Positions 49,326 through 60,620 of a stretch of 64,000 nt of DNA are shown piece after piece. The position numbers and the translations under genes were made by a program. Origin of the DNA: Epiperipatus broadwayi (Eukaryota; Onychophora; Udeonychophora; Euonychophora; Peripatidae); NCBI GenBank assembly GCA_028023455.1, contig JAQFVV010000316.1:558001-622000 (forward strand), in the 5' to 3' direction. A model generated the notes under the pieces. It was given only the letters and a program-made list of their open reading frames with translations. It made no database searches and had not been told where the DNA came from. Numbering within the stretch: position 1 is the first letter of the stretch; every line of letters starts with the position of its first letter.

Positions 49326-49559
49326 GACCTAGATGAAGGGCTCTCAGATATAAGGCTCCTCAACAATAAAAGCCACAAACTAGAAACTAGTCTGGGGATA
49401 TTGGATGATTGGGCACTAGATAGGGATTTTATGCACAAGCCTTCAGGAATCCATTGATTATTCTGGCTTGCACTGAGTGGCACTGCTGTATGGAGAGTTT
49501 GACCTGTTTTACCAGCTTGAGCAAGCATAAAAAATGATGATCATGTAACATTTATTGTT

Positions 49560-49974
49560 CTTTTTGTTTAATATCTGTAAAAACAAACTAGCATTTTTTT
49601 GTGTAAAAAAATAATTAAATGCTTTGTCAGGTTTAAAATACCAATTTTGGTTCTTTGATAGGAACCATCAGTAATTAAATCTAAATTTTTTTTGTTACAT
49701 TTGGATAATTAATTTATTGGAAATGTTCATTAAATAATTTATATATATGAACATTTTATTTGAAACATCTAATTAACTTGGTGTTAGTCTGAAATGATAA
49801 AGAAGTTGTTTGTATTAAAAATATTTTGATTGTCTTAATTCTGATTTTGAAATAAAGAGAGAAGTAGGAATAATTTTGATAGGTGATCTTGCTGTTGATG
49901 CTTACCAATGAGATATTATTATTTAACTGCAGTTCTCTGTTTGATAAAACATACTAAAGCATTGATTGTATATA
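49560..49974. other. No gene recognised
   Basis: AT-rich, no feature. Confidence 0.5.
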
Positions 49975-50155
49975 TGTGTGATGATAATCTAGACCAACTG
50001 ATCAGTACTGGTTAAGCATGAAATACATATATTGGTGATTATTTATCTTTTTGACATATGTGTGATCAATTGTGTCATCAATATAAGATAGTGTGAATAG
50101 TTGAGAGTCATGTGAAAAGTCTGAGTTCAAACCCCCTTTTTGCATATTGGAGTGC
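49975..50155 (+). repeat. HHR-2 dispersed repeat
   Basis: AATCTAGACCAACTGATCAG, GCATGAAATACATATATTGG and the B-box-like GAGTTCAAACCCCC. The core reads CUGAUCA (G8 changed to C), so cleavage should be lost. Confidence 0.75.
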
Positions 50156-50620
50156 TTGTATGAAAAAGCCTGTACTGTAGAAAAAAATTCATATATTAAA
50201 GCAGTTTTTATAATTTAGTAAAAGTCTATTTGGAAATGATATAATTACCGGAGCTGCAGTTATAGAAGTAATGGTATGTCAGTAGTTGATCATTTTCTGC
50301 AGTTCTTTTTTTAAAAAAATACAAGTTTCAGATAAACAAACTATATATTTTTTTGTTTAAATTTTGCTAACCTAAACAAAAAAGAACCCTTTTGTAATGA
50401 TAACATTGAAATTAATATTTACTTTTCTTTCTTCTAAGTAGTAGACTTCTGAATGAGTATAGACTAATATTTAAATAAACTTGTAATGAGAATTAAAATA
50501 TAAAATGATTATGAAGATTGAATTAGAATACAATTTGAGTATTTTGTCATTTAAACATCTAGATATTTGGGTTTTGCAAACAATATTTTATATGTTATTT
50601 TAATACTTTTAAAAGACTAC
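50156..50620. other. No gene recognised
   Basis: AT-rich, no feature. Confidence 0.5.
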
Positions 50621-50632
50621 ATCATCATCATC

Positions 50633-50689
<57 letters not shown>

Positions 50690-50690
50690 G
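50621..50690. repeat. (ATC)n(TTA)n microsatellite
   Basis: A short ATC run passes into a long TTA run ending at 50689. Confidence 0.95.
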
Positions 50691-50714
50691 ATGTTTCAAT
50701 GATAAGCTTTATTT

Positions 50715-51210
50715 GTCTTAAAAGGTTACAAGAGTTTACATAGCTTGGATTGCTGTATTTACATGGGCAATCCGTAGTTGTAGGTTTACATATACAAAAA
50801 TGGATTTATTGTTTTACACAGGATTTCAGGAATTTTTACATGCTATGAATTAGTTACATGGTTTTACATAACTTGGATTGCTGTGGTTACATGGGGAATC
50901 CATAGATATAGGTTTACATATATAAAAGTTGATTTATTGATTTACATGAGATTACAAAAAAATTGTCATGCTGTGGATTAGTTACAAGGGTTTTTACTTG
51001 GCTTGGATTGCCATGGTTTCATCAGCAATCCATAGGTGTAGGTTTATGTATGTAAAAGTTTATTTATGCTGTGGATTAGTTAGAATGGTTTTACATAGCT
51101 TAGATTGCTGTGGTTACATGGGTAGTCTGTAGTTGTAGTTTTACACATGTAAAAGTTGTTTTATTGGTTTACACAAGATTGCATAAATTTTACATGGTCT
51201 GGACTACTGT
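50715..51210. repeat. Tandem repeat, period about 129 bp
   Basis: CTTGGATTGC or close variants recur at 50744, 50872, 51002 and 51099, each followed by TGGTTACATGGG-like and GGTTTACATAT-like blocks. The spacings of 128, 130 and 97 bp imply a deletion in the third unit. Confidence 0.85.
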
Positions 51211-51540
51211 ATCTACAGATGCAATCCAAGTTTAGTTCTATATGTGGTTGAGTTGCCTTGGTAACATAGACAAGGACTAGAAATTTCCATGGTAGTGTGG
51301 CAATTATCTGTGAAGTCTGGCCTGGTGTTGTGAAATCAATGTCAGTATTTTTATTTTTTAGGGTATCTTCTTTGGGTTACCAGGCTTTCTCTTGGTTTCA
51401 TTGGCAATGTGGGTTGGGGAGGGTGTTGGTGTGGGTGGGAGGCATGGTGGGATTGCCATGCCTATTTTCTGGTGCATTTGAATAGATGAGTGTTGCAGAG
51501 GGGTGGGGTGGCACAGCTATGTTAGAATTGGTTGCAATTG

Positions 51541-51870
51541 TTAAGTTGGACTTTGTGGTAGGCTGGTCAGACTCTGGGTCTGTGTGCTAGAGGTCAGAGC
51601 TGAGTAAGGCTTTTGATGAAGTTTAAGAATGAGATCCATGTGTAGAGTGTCCTGATATCCAGAGGAGGCTGGTGGTACAGCTATGTTTGAACTGGTTGCA
51701 ACTGTTGAGTTAGAGTTTGCGGTTGGTTGGTCTCTGACTCTGGGTCTGGCTGTGTTAGAGTTGGTGGCCAAATAAGGCTTTTCATATGATTTAAGTGTGA
51801 GATTCATGGCTAGTGTCCAGGCAAATTCTAGGCAGGTAGTTAGGCTCAGCATTGCTATTAGAAGTGACAT
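51541..51870 (-). CDS. Possible Ser/Thr-rich secreted protein, hypothetical
   Basis: 109 codons on the minus strand from ATG at 51870 (context AAACATG). Residues 2-21 are hydrophobic (LLIAMLSL...) like a signal peptide. The rest is rich in S, T, N and P and contains two copies of a repeat (TLAMNLTLKSYEKPY and TLHMDLILKLHQKPY; ATSSNIAVPP). Just past the stop a different frame resumes with TIATNSNIAVPP, so a one-base shift separates the second repeat half. GC content is higher than around it. It resembles no family known to me and may be a shadow of the tandem DNA repeat. Confidence 0.3.
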   Translation of the reverse strand: MSLLIAMLSLTTCLEFAWTLAMNLTLKSYEKPYLATNSNTARPRVRDQPTANSNSTVATSSNIAVPPASSGYQDTLHMDLILKLHQKPYSALTSSTQTQSLTSLPQSPT

Positions 51871-52473
51871 GTTTTTTTTGAAATTATCTAGTAACTTGAT
51901 GATAGTTGAAGATTTGAACAGAAAATTGGAAATCAGTTATCAACTGATTGGTAATTGAAAAAAGTATATAGTTTTTTTTTTTTAGCCTAAAGTTTTGACT
52001 ACTTTATAAGCATAAACAGCCAGGGCTTGTTAACTCAATTGTGAGCAAATGAACTAATTGCTGGGAACTTGAAATCGAATTTTTATTACTAAACAAAGAT
52101 TAGAGATTGCCACAATAACGTTAAAAATAAACGTATGCCTGACTGACCTTTGGACTTTGAAACTCTATGTTGGTATTATTGTGGGCAAACACTGGTCATG
52201 CAATGGCTTTTTTTAAAAATTATCGTTAGGTAACTTGATTTCAATTGGAAGTTTGAATAAAAAATGTAATAATCAACTGATTAAAGGTATATTATTATCT
52301 TGAATTAGACTAAGATTGTGAATTCTTTTTAAGCATAAAAAAAAAAAACAAAGCTAGTTAACTTGTTTATTTAGTAAGTGAATTACTTGTGGGGAAATTT
52401 GTAACTGAATTTTTTTTTTCCAAAACAAAAATCTGACTTTGCAATTAATAAAATTAAAAATTGGTCTTTCAGA

Positions 52474-52493
52474 ACACGACGCTCTTCCGATCT
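52474..52493 (+). other. Illumina adapter sequence embedded in the assembly
   Basis: ACACGACGCTCTTCCGATCT is identical to the 3' end of the standard Illumina TruSeq read-1 adapter. A 20-base exact match is not expected by chance in 64 kb. It replaces part of the corresponding segment of the first 340-bp unit (near 52158-52180), so it marks an assembly artefact at a repeat junction rather than native DNA. Confidence 0.95.
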
Positions 52494-52765
52494 GCTGACA
52501 ATGTTGGTGGTAAGCATCTGGTCATGTGATTACTTTGTCTCCATATTGTTTTTCAAAATTATCGTTGGGTAACTTGATTTTAATTAAATTTTTGAATGAA
52601 AAATGCAATACAAAAGTATTAAACAATTATCAACTCATTGGAAATTGAAAAAGGTATATCAGGATAAAGTTTTTATCCTGCCAGGTTTAAATTTTGAGTA
52701 CCTTTAGAACATGAAAAACTAGAGCATGCTGACTTTGTTGTGAACAAATGGACCTTTGCTGCTGA

Positions 52766-52766
<1 letters not shown>

Positions 52767-52835
<69 letters not shown>

Positions 52836-52860
52836 TTATTATTATTATTATTATTATTAC
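52767..52860. repeat. (CTA)n(TTA)n microsatellite
   Basis: About 22 CTA units followed by TTA units. Its minus-strand reading as poly-serine/asparagine is a by-product. Confidence 0.95.
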
Positions 52861-52870
52861 TAAACAGAGA

Positions 52871-54689
52871 ATGCAAAGGGGAAGGAGAGTAGTTTTGCAT
52901 GCCTTTAATGTTTAAACTTAATATCTCACATCTACCAGTCTTTGCTTATTTGTAAATGTGAAGATAATGTATTTGAAATTAACGAAAAAATCATATCACT
53001 ATTGATAATTGTATGGAAAATTTTCTGTCTCAAGTATTAGTGAATAATTAATCATTAAGTATAAAATTAAACTATAAAAATATTTATATTTATTTAGAGT
53101 GTTACCTAAGTCATATCCTGAAGAAGAATGGTTTGTTACCATTAATTATACATACATTAAATTATGTTAATTTCAAATTTACAATTACTAACTTCTGTTT
53201 GATTATTAAAACAAGGTCATTAAATAGGAGATTTCTAAACCATCTTTTGATAGTTCATTACTAGTTTAATAATTATTAATGCCATATTTTCCTCAGACTG
53301 GTATATTAAATTTATGCTTAATTTCCATTAATTTGGTAAGAATAAGTTTATTGACATCAAAAGCTTTAAGAATAGATGAGTCCATTCTATTCTTGATCCT
53401 TGCTAAACGTATAGAGCATTATTTATTTATTGTCTGGAGTGTCATTTATTTGTAACCTGAGGAGAATCATTTGCTCCCCTTAATTAAAACACACACGCAT
53501 ATATTTATATATTATATCACAGAGGGCAGTGCTGGATTTCTTAATCATGTGGGGTGATTTAATATATGTATATATGTATTGTGACATGACGATTTTCATG
53601 AATTACAGATATAAATAATGTACTTTTGTGGATTCATCCATGTATGATTTTGACATTGAGTATACAGACATTTCAGCTTGATTATACAAGCCATCAACTG
53701 GCTGATGAAAAGAATATTACAAAAAATTGTTATAGAAGTGCTTAACACTGGTTTATAAGAATGTTAAAGTTTCACAATTTAGATTTTCCAGGATTCTATT
53801 TAGATGTGATACTCTCTACCAATGTAAGGTCAGATGAACCATTGAGATACTAAAAAGACCAAATTGTATCAATAAAATTGATGACACTTGCAAACTTCCT
53901 CCTCTTTGGAATAATTTTTTTAAAACACATATTCTGACTTTTATTATTATTATTTTTTTCAATTTTATATACTTGTTTTTCTGTTGATGACACTTTAACA
54001 TTATTATTAACCATCATCGAGTTGATGGCTTGCGTAATGAAGTTGAAATACCCATATATTCATTATCAAAATCATACACAGATGAATCCACAATATATAT
54101 ATATATATATGACTACAGATGTAAGGTTGTAGTTAGTGGAATGATCTTCAGACATGGGGGTTAATTATGAATAATCATTATACAATGTCCAATCAAGAGT
54201 ATTTCCTAGAATAAGATATTAGCTAATCAAAGGCTAGATATTGTTATTCCAAAACAAATATTTTTTTTTGGTCTTCCTCTTTTTTTATTGTCTTCAGTCT
54301 CAGACATCATGAACCTTCTATAATATTAGTCATTACTCTATACAAAGTATAAAAATTAAGTTTCTGTGTTTGTGAAATCTCATCTCAATATTTAAATAAT
54401 GCATTGCAATTCTGAATTTTTCTATTTTTTTTTTTTAGCTTAAGTCCTCAAAAATTATGAAAATAATACCAGAAATATGTTGAATAGACTGACAATCCTT
54501 AGTTACAATTTTTGTTCAAGGCAGTACAATCACCAATGAGGTAGGTTAGAAATGGATTTGGAATCGCCTATTATGGATATTGAAGGCTTAAAAATATAGT
54601 ATAAGCCAGATTGTTTTGCCTGGTGAATTTCACTAAAGTGAAAGAAATAATATCAGAAATAGAGATTTAGCTGAAGATAATGGTAATAC
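52871..54689. other. No gene recognised
   Basis: AT-rich; CA/TA microsatellite traces near 53490-53510 and TA repeats at 54092-54110. Confidence 0.5.
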
Positions 54690-55440
54690 TACAGGTTAAT
54701 AGTATAAATGGTTTTCAAAATATAGTTACATGAAATGTTTGAATTCATTGAAACTCAAATGAAGGACATCTGTGGTAAATAAGGAGCTATTATGATTTAA
54801 AATCAATAGAGCTATTCTTAATGAAGCTAATTATTTAGAGGGAAAATGTTTACTAGAATAAGGAAATGGTTTCAGGTTTTTTTTTTGGGGGGGGGGGAGG
54901 GGAGGTGAAAGGGGATGGCCATTGACCAGTAAAAAAAACTGGACTGTATTGGATTTGCTAAAAGTCAATTATTTTAATACCTTCTATTTTGGAATTTTTC
55001 AATGTATCAATGATAGACTAATGGTACTAAAACTTGGATTGCACAATGGCACTGCTACTCATTTTATTAAAGCTTATGCTCTAATGTTAGATTCAGATAA
55101 TGAAAGATTTATTCCTTGCTAGATAGCATTATCACATTAATATTATTAAAAATCAATTTTTTTCTCTTTGGTGATTTTAATGCATGTGTTAGTATAAACA
55201 GTAAACTTTGTCAAATATGAGAAATAATGATAACGGCATTGTAAACTCATTTGACCTATTATTGTTACATTTTTGTACAACACATGTATTGACCAAAAGA
55301 ATACTGACACATTTATGCTTAAAACAATCATATTTACTTACATTATAATTAGGGATCATAATACCCAAGAAATTCATATAATGCATACTCTTAAAGTACT
55401 GCTTCTTGGTCATGTTAGAAAAATACATCGATTCATGAAA
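54690..55440 (+). pseudogene. RTE-type LINE endonuclease remnant
   Basis: The plus strand near 55000-55090 reads INDRLMVLKLGLHNGTA followed by AYALMLDSDNERF. Near 55165 comes FFLFGDFNACV, the G-D-F-N box of APE-type endonucleases, and then NNDNGIVNS and LHFCTTHVLT. These landmarks and their order match RTE/BovB-like LINE endonucleases, often annotated as craniofacial development protein 2-like. The first part (54690-54930) is barely recognisable and includes a T-run and G-run at 54877-54897. Frames are broken. Confidence 0.82.
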
Positions 55441-55599
55441 TGGTGAAATAGAATATAAAATTATTACGTTTGACCGTATATTTAAATAGTTATGACTTTA
55501 TAAATTATTCACCCCTGTACATTATAGGCCCTGAATGTTTTAAGTACTATGTTCATAAACGTTAGCAATGAGGCATTTAGAGGTTGCTGTTTTTACCGT

Positions 55600-55880
55600 G
55601 TGTAACGTGGAGAAACAGCGCCGCGTAGTGGGCTAGAATCTTGGTAGGTTCTGATAGCAGACGACACATAAGCTAAATGTGTTTTTACGGCAATCAGCGC
55701 CACCTAGGTTCTTGGTAGCAGACAATGTAAGCTTGTGGACGGTTCCTGTGCATACGCATGGTGAACAGCGCCACCTAGCGGCAGGAAAAAACGTCATCTG
55801 CTTTCGAGGCCCCTACCCTGTATGTTCTGTGTGAAAACACAGAAACAGCGCCTCTAGCGACCACATAGCAGGTCGGGTTA
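55600..55880. repeat. Array of four CpG-bearing units with CTCF-like motifs
   Basis: CAGCGCC starts at 55616, 55694, 55766 and 55846 (spacing 72-80 bp). The third unit, CAGCGCCACCTAGCGGC, is the best; reverse-complemented it reads GCCGCTAGGTGGCGCTG. CpGs are retained here but mostly decayed in the copy at 48215. It interrupts the LINE. Confidence 0.75.
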
Positions 55881-57264
55881 AAGTACCAATAGTTGTATTA
55901 AAAATAAATTTTATTTTAATTATAGTCACAAGAAATTTAACATTTAGTTTTTAGAAACATCATGTTAAATTTCAATGATTATTAAGCACTAAAAATTCTA
56001 ATTTAGGCAATCATGACTGTTATGTTACTTAGAAGTCTATTATTTTTATATCTTCTCCTTCCTTTTTTGTACTTCTCTTCATATATTCATATATATATAT
56101 TAAAATTTTTTTAACATCTCTTATACACTTCAATGAAGTATTTTTATAATTTCTTCTTTATTTTGCTTACAGTTTTGACTGTTCTGCAGTCTTCTGTGTT
56201 AAAGTATATAAGAGATGTTAAAGAAATTTTAATATATATGTTACTTAGACATGAAATTCTTTTAAGAAATGTGGTATGTGCAATTAAATCTATTCTTGGA
56301 TTTATTAAATTTTACAATGGTTATGATTGATTTTCTAACAATGTTCTTATTATTAAAAGAAAGCAAATTACATGTTCAGCAGTACAATCAATATAAAAGT
56401 TCATGCTGGGTTTGGGAAAAGATAAGGGGGATTTAGATATAAAGGCCATAGAGTAGACAAAGATTATGTTGTGGAAATGGGATGGAGCAGATTATGGGAA
56501 AGCTTAGGGTGGGGAATGGAAGGGGAAGGTAAAGTGGCTAACAGGTTTCTTTGGGCACAGTTGCTGAGAGATTCCTGACTCCATTTAAGGAGAAGTTATG
56601 ATACATCACATCATATCACATCAAAGGTGGAAGTTTATCCAATCACTGACAAGAATTCTTAAAAATGTCTGGTGGATTAGAACTGCAAAACGAACAGGCA
56701 TTCAATGATCGTGATATCTTTAAATTTTTTTGGTGCAATGAAAGTAATTGTAAGGACTTAAAAAATGGTATTATAATTCTATTAAACACATGAGTGACAC
56801 TTTCTTATATGTTCACAATGATATTTCATACAGATGGAAAGGATGTTTTTTTTTCATATGTCAAATGGGTTGACTGGAAAGTGGCTTGGAAGACAGCTAT
56901 GCTAACCACTAGGCCATCAACGCTTGACTGGAAAGGGTGTTTTGATCATTTTTTGAATAAAGATACAAAAATTGAAATGATCACTTTTAACGATATCTAT
57001 TCTATCTATGGTTTGGGCAAAGATAACCAGCTCAGGAAAATTAAGACAGCCCTTTATAATCTTAAAAAATGAAAAAACTGCTAGAAATATTAAAAATTTG
57101 GTCATATGTTGGTTTCAAAAATATCGGAATTGACTAATGAAGTTATGTAGTATAATCTTGTATCAGTTTTAAAAATAAAAGAAGTAGACAAGATTTTTAG
57201 TAATTATCATAACAATATGTACTTTCAAGTATTTAGTTGAAAGAGTTGCTTCAAGTCCTAGATG
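55881..57264. other. Unassigned, between LINE endonuclease and RT remnants
   Basis: The minus-strand frame at 56917-57105 and the plus frame around 56930-57072 (ITFNDIYSIYGLGKDNQ) have no match that I recognise. If this is LINE linker it is too decayed to assign. It contains a SINE. Confidence 0.4.
56846..56928 (-). mobile_element. tRNA-derived SINE, internally deleted
   Basis: Minus strand GCGTTGATGGCCTAGTGG (A-box side), then GCATAGCTGTCTTCCAAGCC, then CAACCCATTTGACATATGAA plus an A-run. The B-box segment is missing. GGAAAGGATG/GGAAAGGGTG flanks look like its target duplication. Confidence 0.75.
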
Positions 57265-58640
57265 AATGGAATACATAGTTTTTGTTGATAGACAAATGCA
57301 AGGAAGATGTCAGGATCAAACAGTGAATTACATATTACCTTAATTTATTCAATTAATCGAACAAGACTATGGCATTGCTTGAAATTACTTAATGGTACAT
57401 CAACATTTATTTTTGATAACAGACAAACCCCATACAAGTCCACCTTCCACCAGAACAATGATAAGCTTTAAAATCCCTATCTAATCACAAGCCTTCTGAC
57501 ATCCATTGATTACTCTTTCACAGTCATACTGTATGGAGAGTTTCTGTTTATCAACAATTAATGTGCTAGTATAGGAGATGTGATCATGTGATGCTTAATG
57601 GTTTAACATTTATTTGTATTATACAGATGCTACATGATAGAATTACTAGGAAGGATTATTACTTCAAATGAAAAATTTGTTATATTTGAACTGAAAACTG
57701 GTATTGAACAATGATATGTATTAGCTCCTATCTTGTTTTTGGCTTTTATTGCGGGGATCTTCAGAATGGTTTATAGATAGCTTAATAAATCAAGGATAAA
57801 GATGCAACATAAATTGATGGTAGACTTTTTAATTCAAATTAATTTTTTAAAAAGCAACCCAAAATCTTTATCTTCTTGACTTTTGATTTATAAGCTGATG
57901 ATTTTACTATTTCTGCCCTTTCAAACAGCATTCTATGGAAAGTACTTGTTGTTTTGAATGTAATATATAAAGATTTTGCTTTAGTAATCAATATTAAAAA
58001 AAAATAATCTAGAACTTAATTTGCTAGTAATAAAGAAAAATGTTCATTGACTTTTAATTGTATGGTTATCAATTTGAAAATGTAAGCTAATTTAAATATC
58101 GTGATAACCTTATGAATAAAAAAAGTGAACTTCAATGTTGAGATGCAGCACAGACCTCAAAGAGCTGCCACTTTGCTTTTAACAAATTAAAAGATAGGAT
58201 ATTCATCACAGCAAAATAACTACTGCAGCTAAATTAACCATATACTGAACTCTCATTTTATTCTAAAAATACAATGGCAAGATTATACCATCAATCAATA
58301 CATTCTTCAGTTTGCTTTATGCAATACCAGAGAGTTCATTGTTATAAAGTTCTATCTTCACTGGAATATACATGTCAAATGAATGAACAATATATCATAC
58401 ATTTTTAAATATCAAATCTGAGCCTGATTTTTATGGGAGATCCAGACCCCATTTATATTATAAGGGTTGTCTTAAAATATTACAAAGAAGTACAATATTG
58501 GTTGTTTCCAATGGTAAACCAGGGCTGAAGATAGAATACAATGGAGAGCTACAATCAGATATGGTGTGGAAGTGTTTTAGGAAAACAAATTTGCAGCAGA
58601 AGTTAAATTATACCATTTAAAAATGTCCTATAAATAGAGT
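57265..58640 (+). pseudogene. RTE-type LINE reverse transcriptase remnant
   Basis: In order: RQMQGRCQDQTV (near 57283), SINRTRLWHCLKLLNG (57350-57400), then after the HHR-1 insertion QMLHDRITR (57625), the RT box matching QGCVLAPILF as YVLAPILF (57715-57745), ADDFTISALSNS (57895), NKLKDRIFI (58188) and a far C-terminal remnant. It is colinear with the endonuclease fragment at 54690-55440 and probably the same original element. It is inactive: the Y of YADD is replaced by a stop and many frames shift. Confidence 0.82.
57413..57604 (+). mobile_element. HHR-1 retroelement fragment inserted in LINE RT
   Basis: Contains CACAAGCCTTCTGACATCC, TGTATGGAGAGTTTCTG, then TATCAACAATTAATGTGCTA and GTGATCATGTGATGC, i.e. 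the end of one unit followed by the start of the next. Flanked by AACATTTATTT at 57402-57412 and 57605-57615. It splits the RT between STFI and QMLHD. The ribozyme segment is absent or destroyed. Confidence 0.8.
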
Positions 58641-58799
58641 AATGGACCAGTATGTTTTATATGTAGATGTATTTTTATTCATTGACTGTTTTCTATAATC
58701 AACACAAAACTCATTTCTAGTAGGATTTTTGCCCCCCCCCCCCACGAAGTCATAATAAATATCCATTGCTGATAAATTTATTTACATATTATCAATAAT

Positions 58800-58955
58800 T
58801 AGAGGTGATTTGAACACAGACTTTCAAGATTCCTTCAGTTATTCACTCCATCTTATATAACTGATACATGACCTCATACACATGAAAAAGATAAATGATA
58901 TCCAATTTATGTATTTCATGCTGAACCAGCATTCATCATTTATCTAGCTTTAGTA
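58800..58955 (-). repeat. HHR-2 dispersed repeat, minus copy
   Basis: The complement gives ATGATGAATGCTGGTTCAGC, ATGAAATACATAAATTGG and the B-box-like GTTCAAATCACC. C3 of the core is A here, so it is inactive. Confidence 0.72.
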
Positions 58956-60620
58956 TATACAACATACTTGTATTCAAGTATTATACATTAGCAATAATTA
59001 TTACTTAAATATTTTAGTATACATATTATTGATGTTTTTTTTATTTTTGTGAAATATGAGGTTTAATTTTATAATAATTATTACTAACACTTATAACTAG
59101 ATTAATTACCGTTATTCTTTTTATATTCCTTTTCAATTTCTTTTAATCATACTGTTTTCAGTCACTTAGGTTAGAACAGAACTGATATCTTAAGCTCCTT
59201 ATGCCATCAGTTAAGTCTCTGTGCCAACTATAACAATATGTGTTTATACCAGTGGTCCTCAACCTTTGGTCCATGGAATGGTACCGGGCCACAGAAGTTT
59301 TCTGCTGGTCCGTGGTAGTCTGGCAAAAAAGTTTGTAATAACAAAATAATAAGAGTTTAAACTTTTAATTAATATAAACAATTTTTATTTATTTTTTCAT
59401 CTCATTTTTACCCAATTAAAAAAAAAAAACAGAATGAAAACAAAATCTAATCAATCATGCATAAATTAATTTGTTTTTCTAGTTATCACATATGTTTATG
59501 GGGGTAGAATTAAATTTTTTTTACTTTTCTAAAAAAATTCAAAATTAAAAAAAAAAGTTTTTTATTATACAAACTCCATATATATACACCTGGGTCTCAT
59601 TTTATGCAGTAGATAGGTTCCTTAGAAAACGCGCACAAAAATAGACTTAACTTATCTTGAGAAATGGGGGATACATACTGTAATTTTCCAAAAATCGCAT
59701 AAAAGCAAAGCAACAATGTAAAATTACTTTAAAATTCGCATTAAAAAAAATAAGAAAATAAAATATGACTAATAAAAACTTTCAAATTTGAAAAAAATTG
59801 ATACAAGACAAACTTTTTTTACTTTTTTTATTGAGTACAGTATTTAATTTTATTCAAAACAATATATTTTTATGCATAATTTACATTTTTTCATACATGT
59901 ACGGTATTTTAATCATTATTGCTCTTTGAGACATCATATTCATCACAAGAGGAAATACAACTAATGCCAACTTCATTTTTTTAAGTTGGTCTTATAGTGG
60001 ATTCACCCAAACTAAAATGTTTTCCAATCACTGTTGATCCTTCCCATTTCACTAAGTGATCCAAAATTGAAATTTTTGTTTCCAAAGAAATTCATTTTCT
60101 TGGGTGTTTTTTCCTCTCCATTAGGGTAAACTAAAAGTTTAAAATAAAAATAAGAACTTAGACTTACGATAATAAAAAGACATCCATTCACCACTGTTCG
60201 GCAAAATTTAATTTAAACTAACAATTAAAAATTAAATTCTTATTTTTGTCTTTAATTTTCAATTCCATTTAAAAATCAAATTTCATCGTTTCATATCACA
60301 TTAATTTCAGATCACGTTACGTAATTTTTAAATTGTTAATTACAATTAAAAAATCAGATTTTAATTGTCAAATTTAATTGTGCCCTCTGCTATTACTCAC
60401 CGTTTACAAATAAACTGGTGGACACTAAATGATTAATTGATTACATACTCTTTTTTAAAAAAGCAAAAATAGAATGTGATTTAAAATGCAAAAACAATAA
60501 TGTGCAAAGTATTGGCATCTGTAATGTTTGAACAGATTTACAATATAATCTTGTAAAAATTAATGTGTGTATATAAAATGGGGGAATCCTGATTTCAAGT
60601 GAATTATGAACTTCTTTATT

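Larger units (their letters stand above)
48955..49546. mobile_element. HHR-1 retroelement, tandem plus inverted trimer
   Basis: Two minus units in tandem (48957-49140 and 49165-49330, period about 211 bp) are followed by one plus unit (49340-49546). Flanks are AACATGTATTGTT (48942-48954) and AACATTTATTGTT (49547-49559), one mismatch in 13. Both minus units keep intact ribozyme cores; the plus unit's core is destroyed. It inserted as a trimer. Confidence 0.87.
51878..52870. repeat. Three tandem units of about 340 bp
   Basis: AAATTATC followed by a TAACTTGAT block starts units at about 51880, 52216 and 52556. Each continues with AATTGAAAAAG or similar and a GTGAACAAATGRAC-like block. The third unit runs into the (CTA)n tract. 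The second unit contains the adapter sequence. Confidence 0.8.

Noticed and set aside
48957-49330. CRISPR-like direct repeats
   Set aside because: The repeats are two long retroelement units about 211 bp apart, not short repeats with unique spacers, and the genome is eukaryotic.
52673-52900. Poly-serine/asparagine protein on the minus strand
   Set aside because: It is the translation of the (CTA)n(TTA)n microsatellite with no support on either side.
56917-57105. Recognisable domain around GLGKDNQL
   Set aside because: The residues matched no family I could name and reading frames on both strands end quickly, so it was left unassigned.
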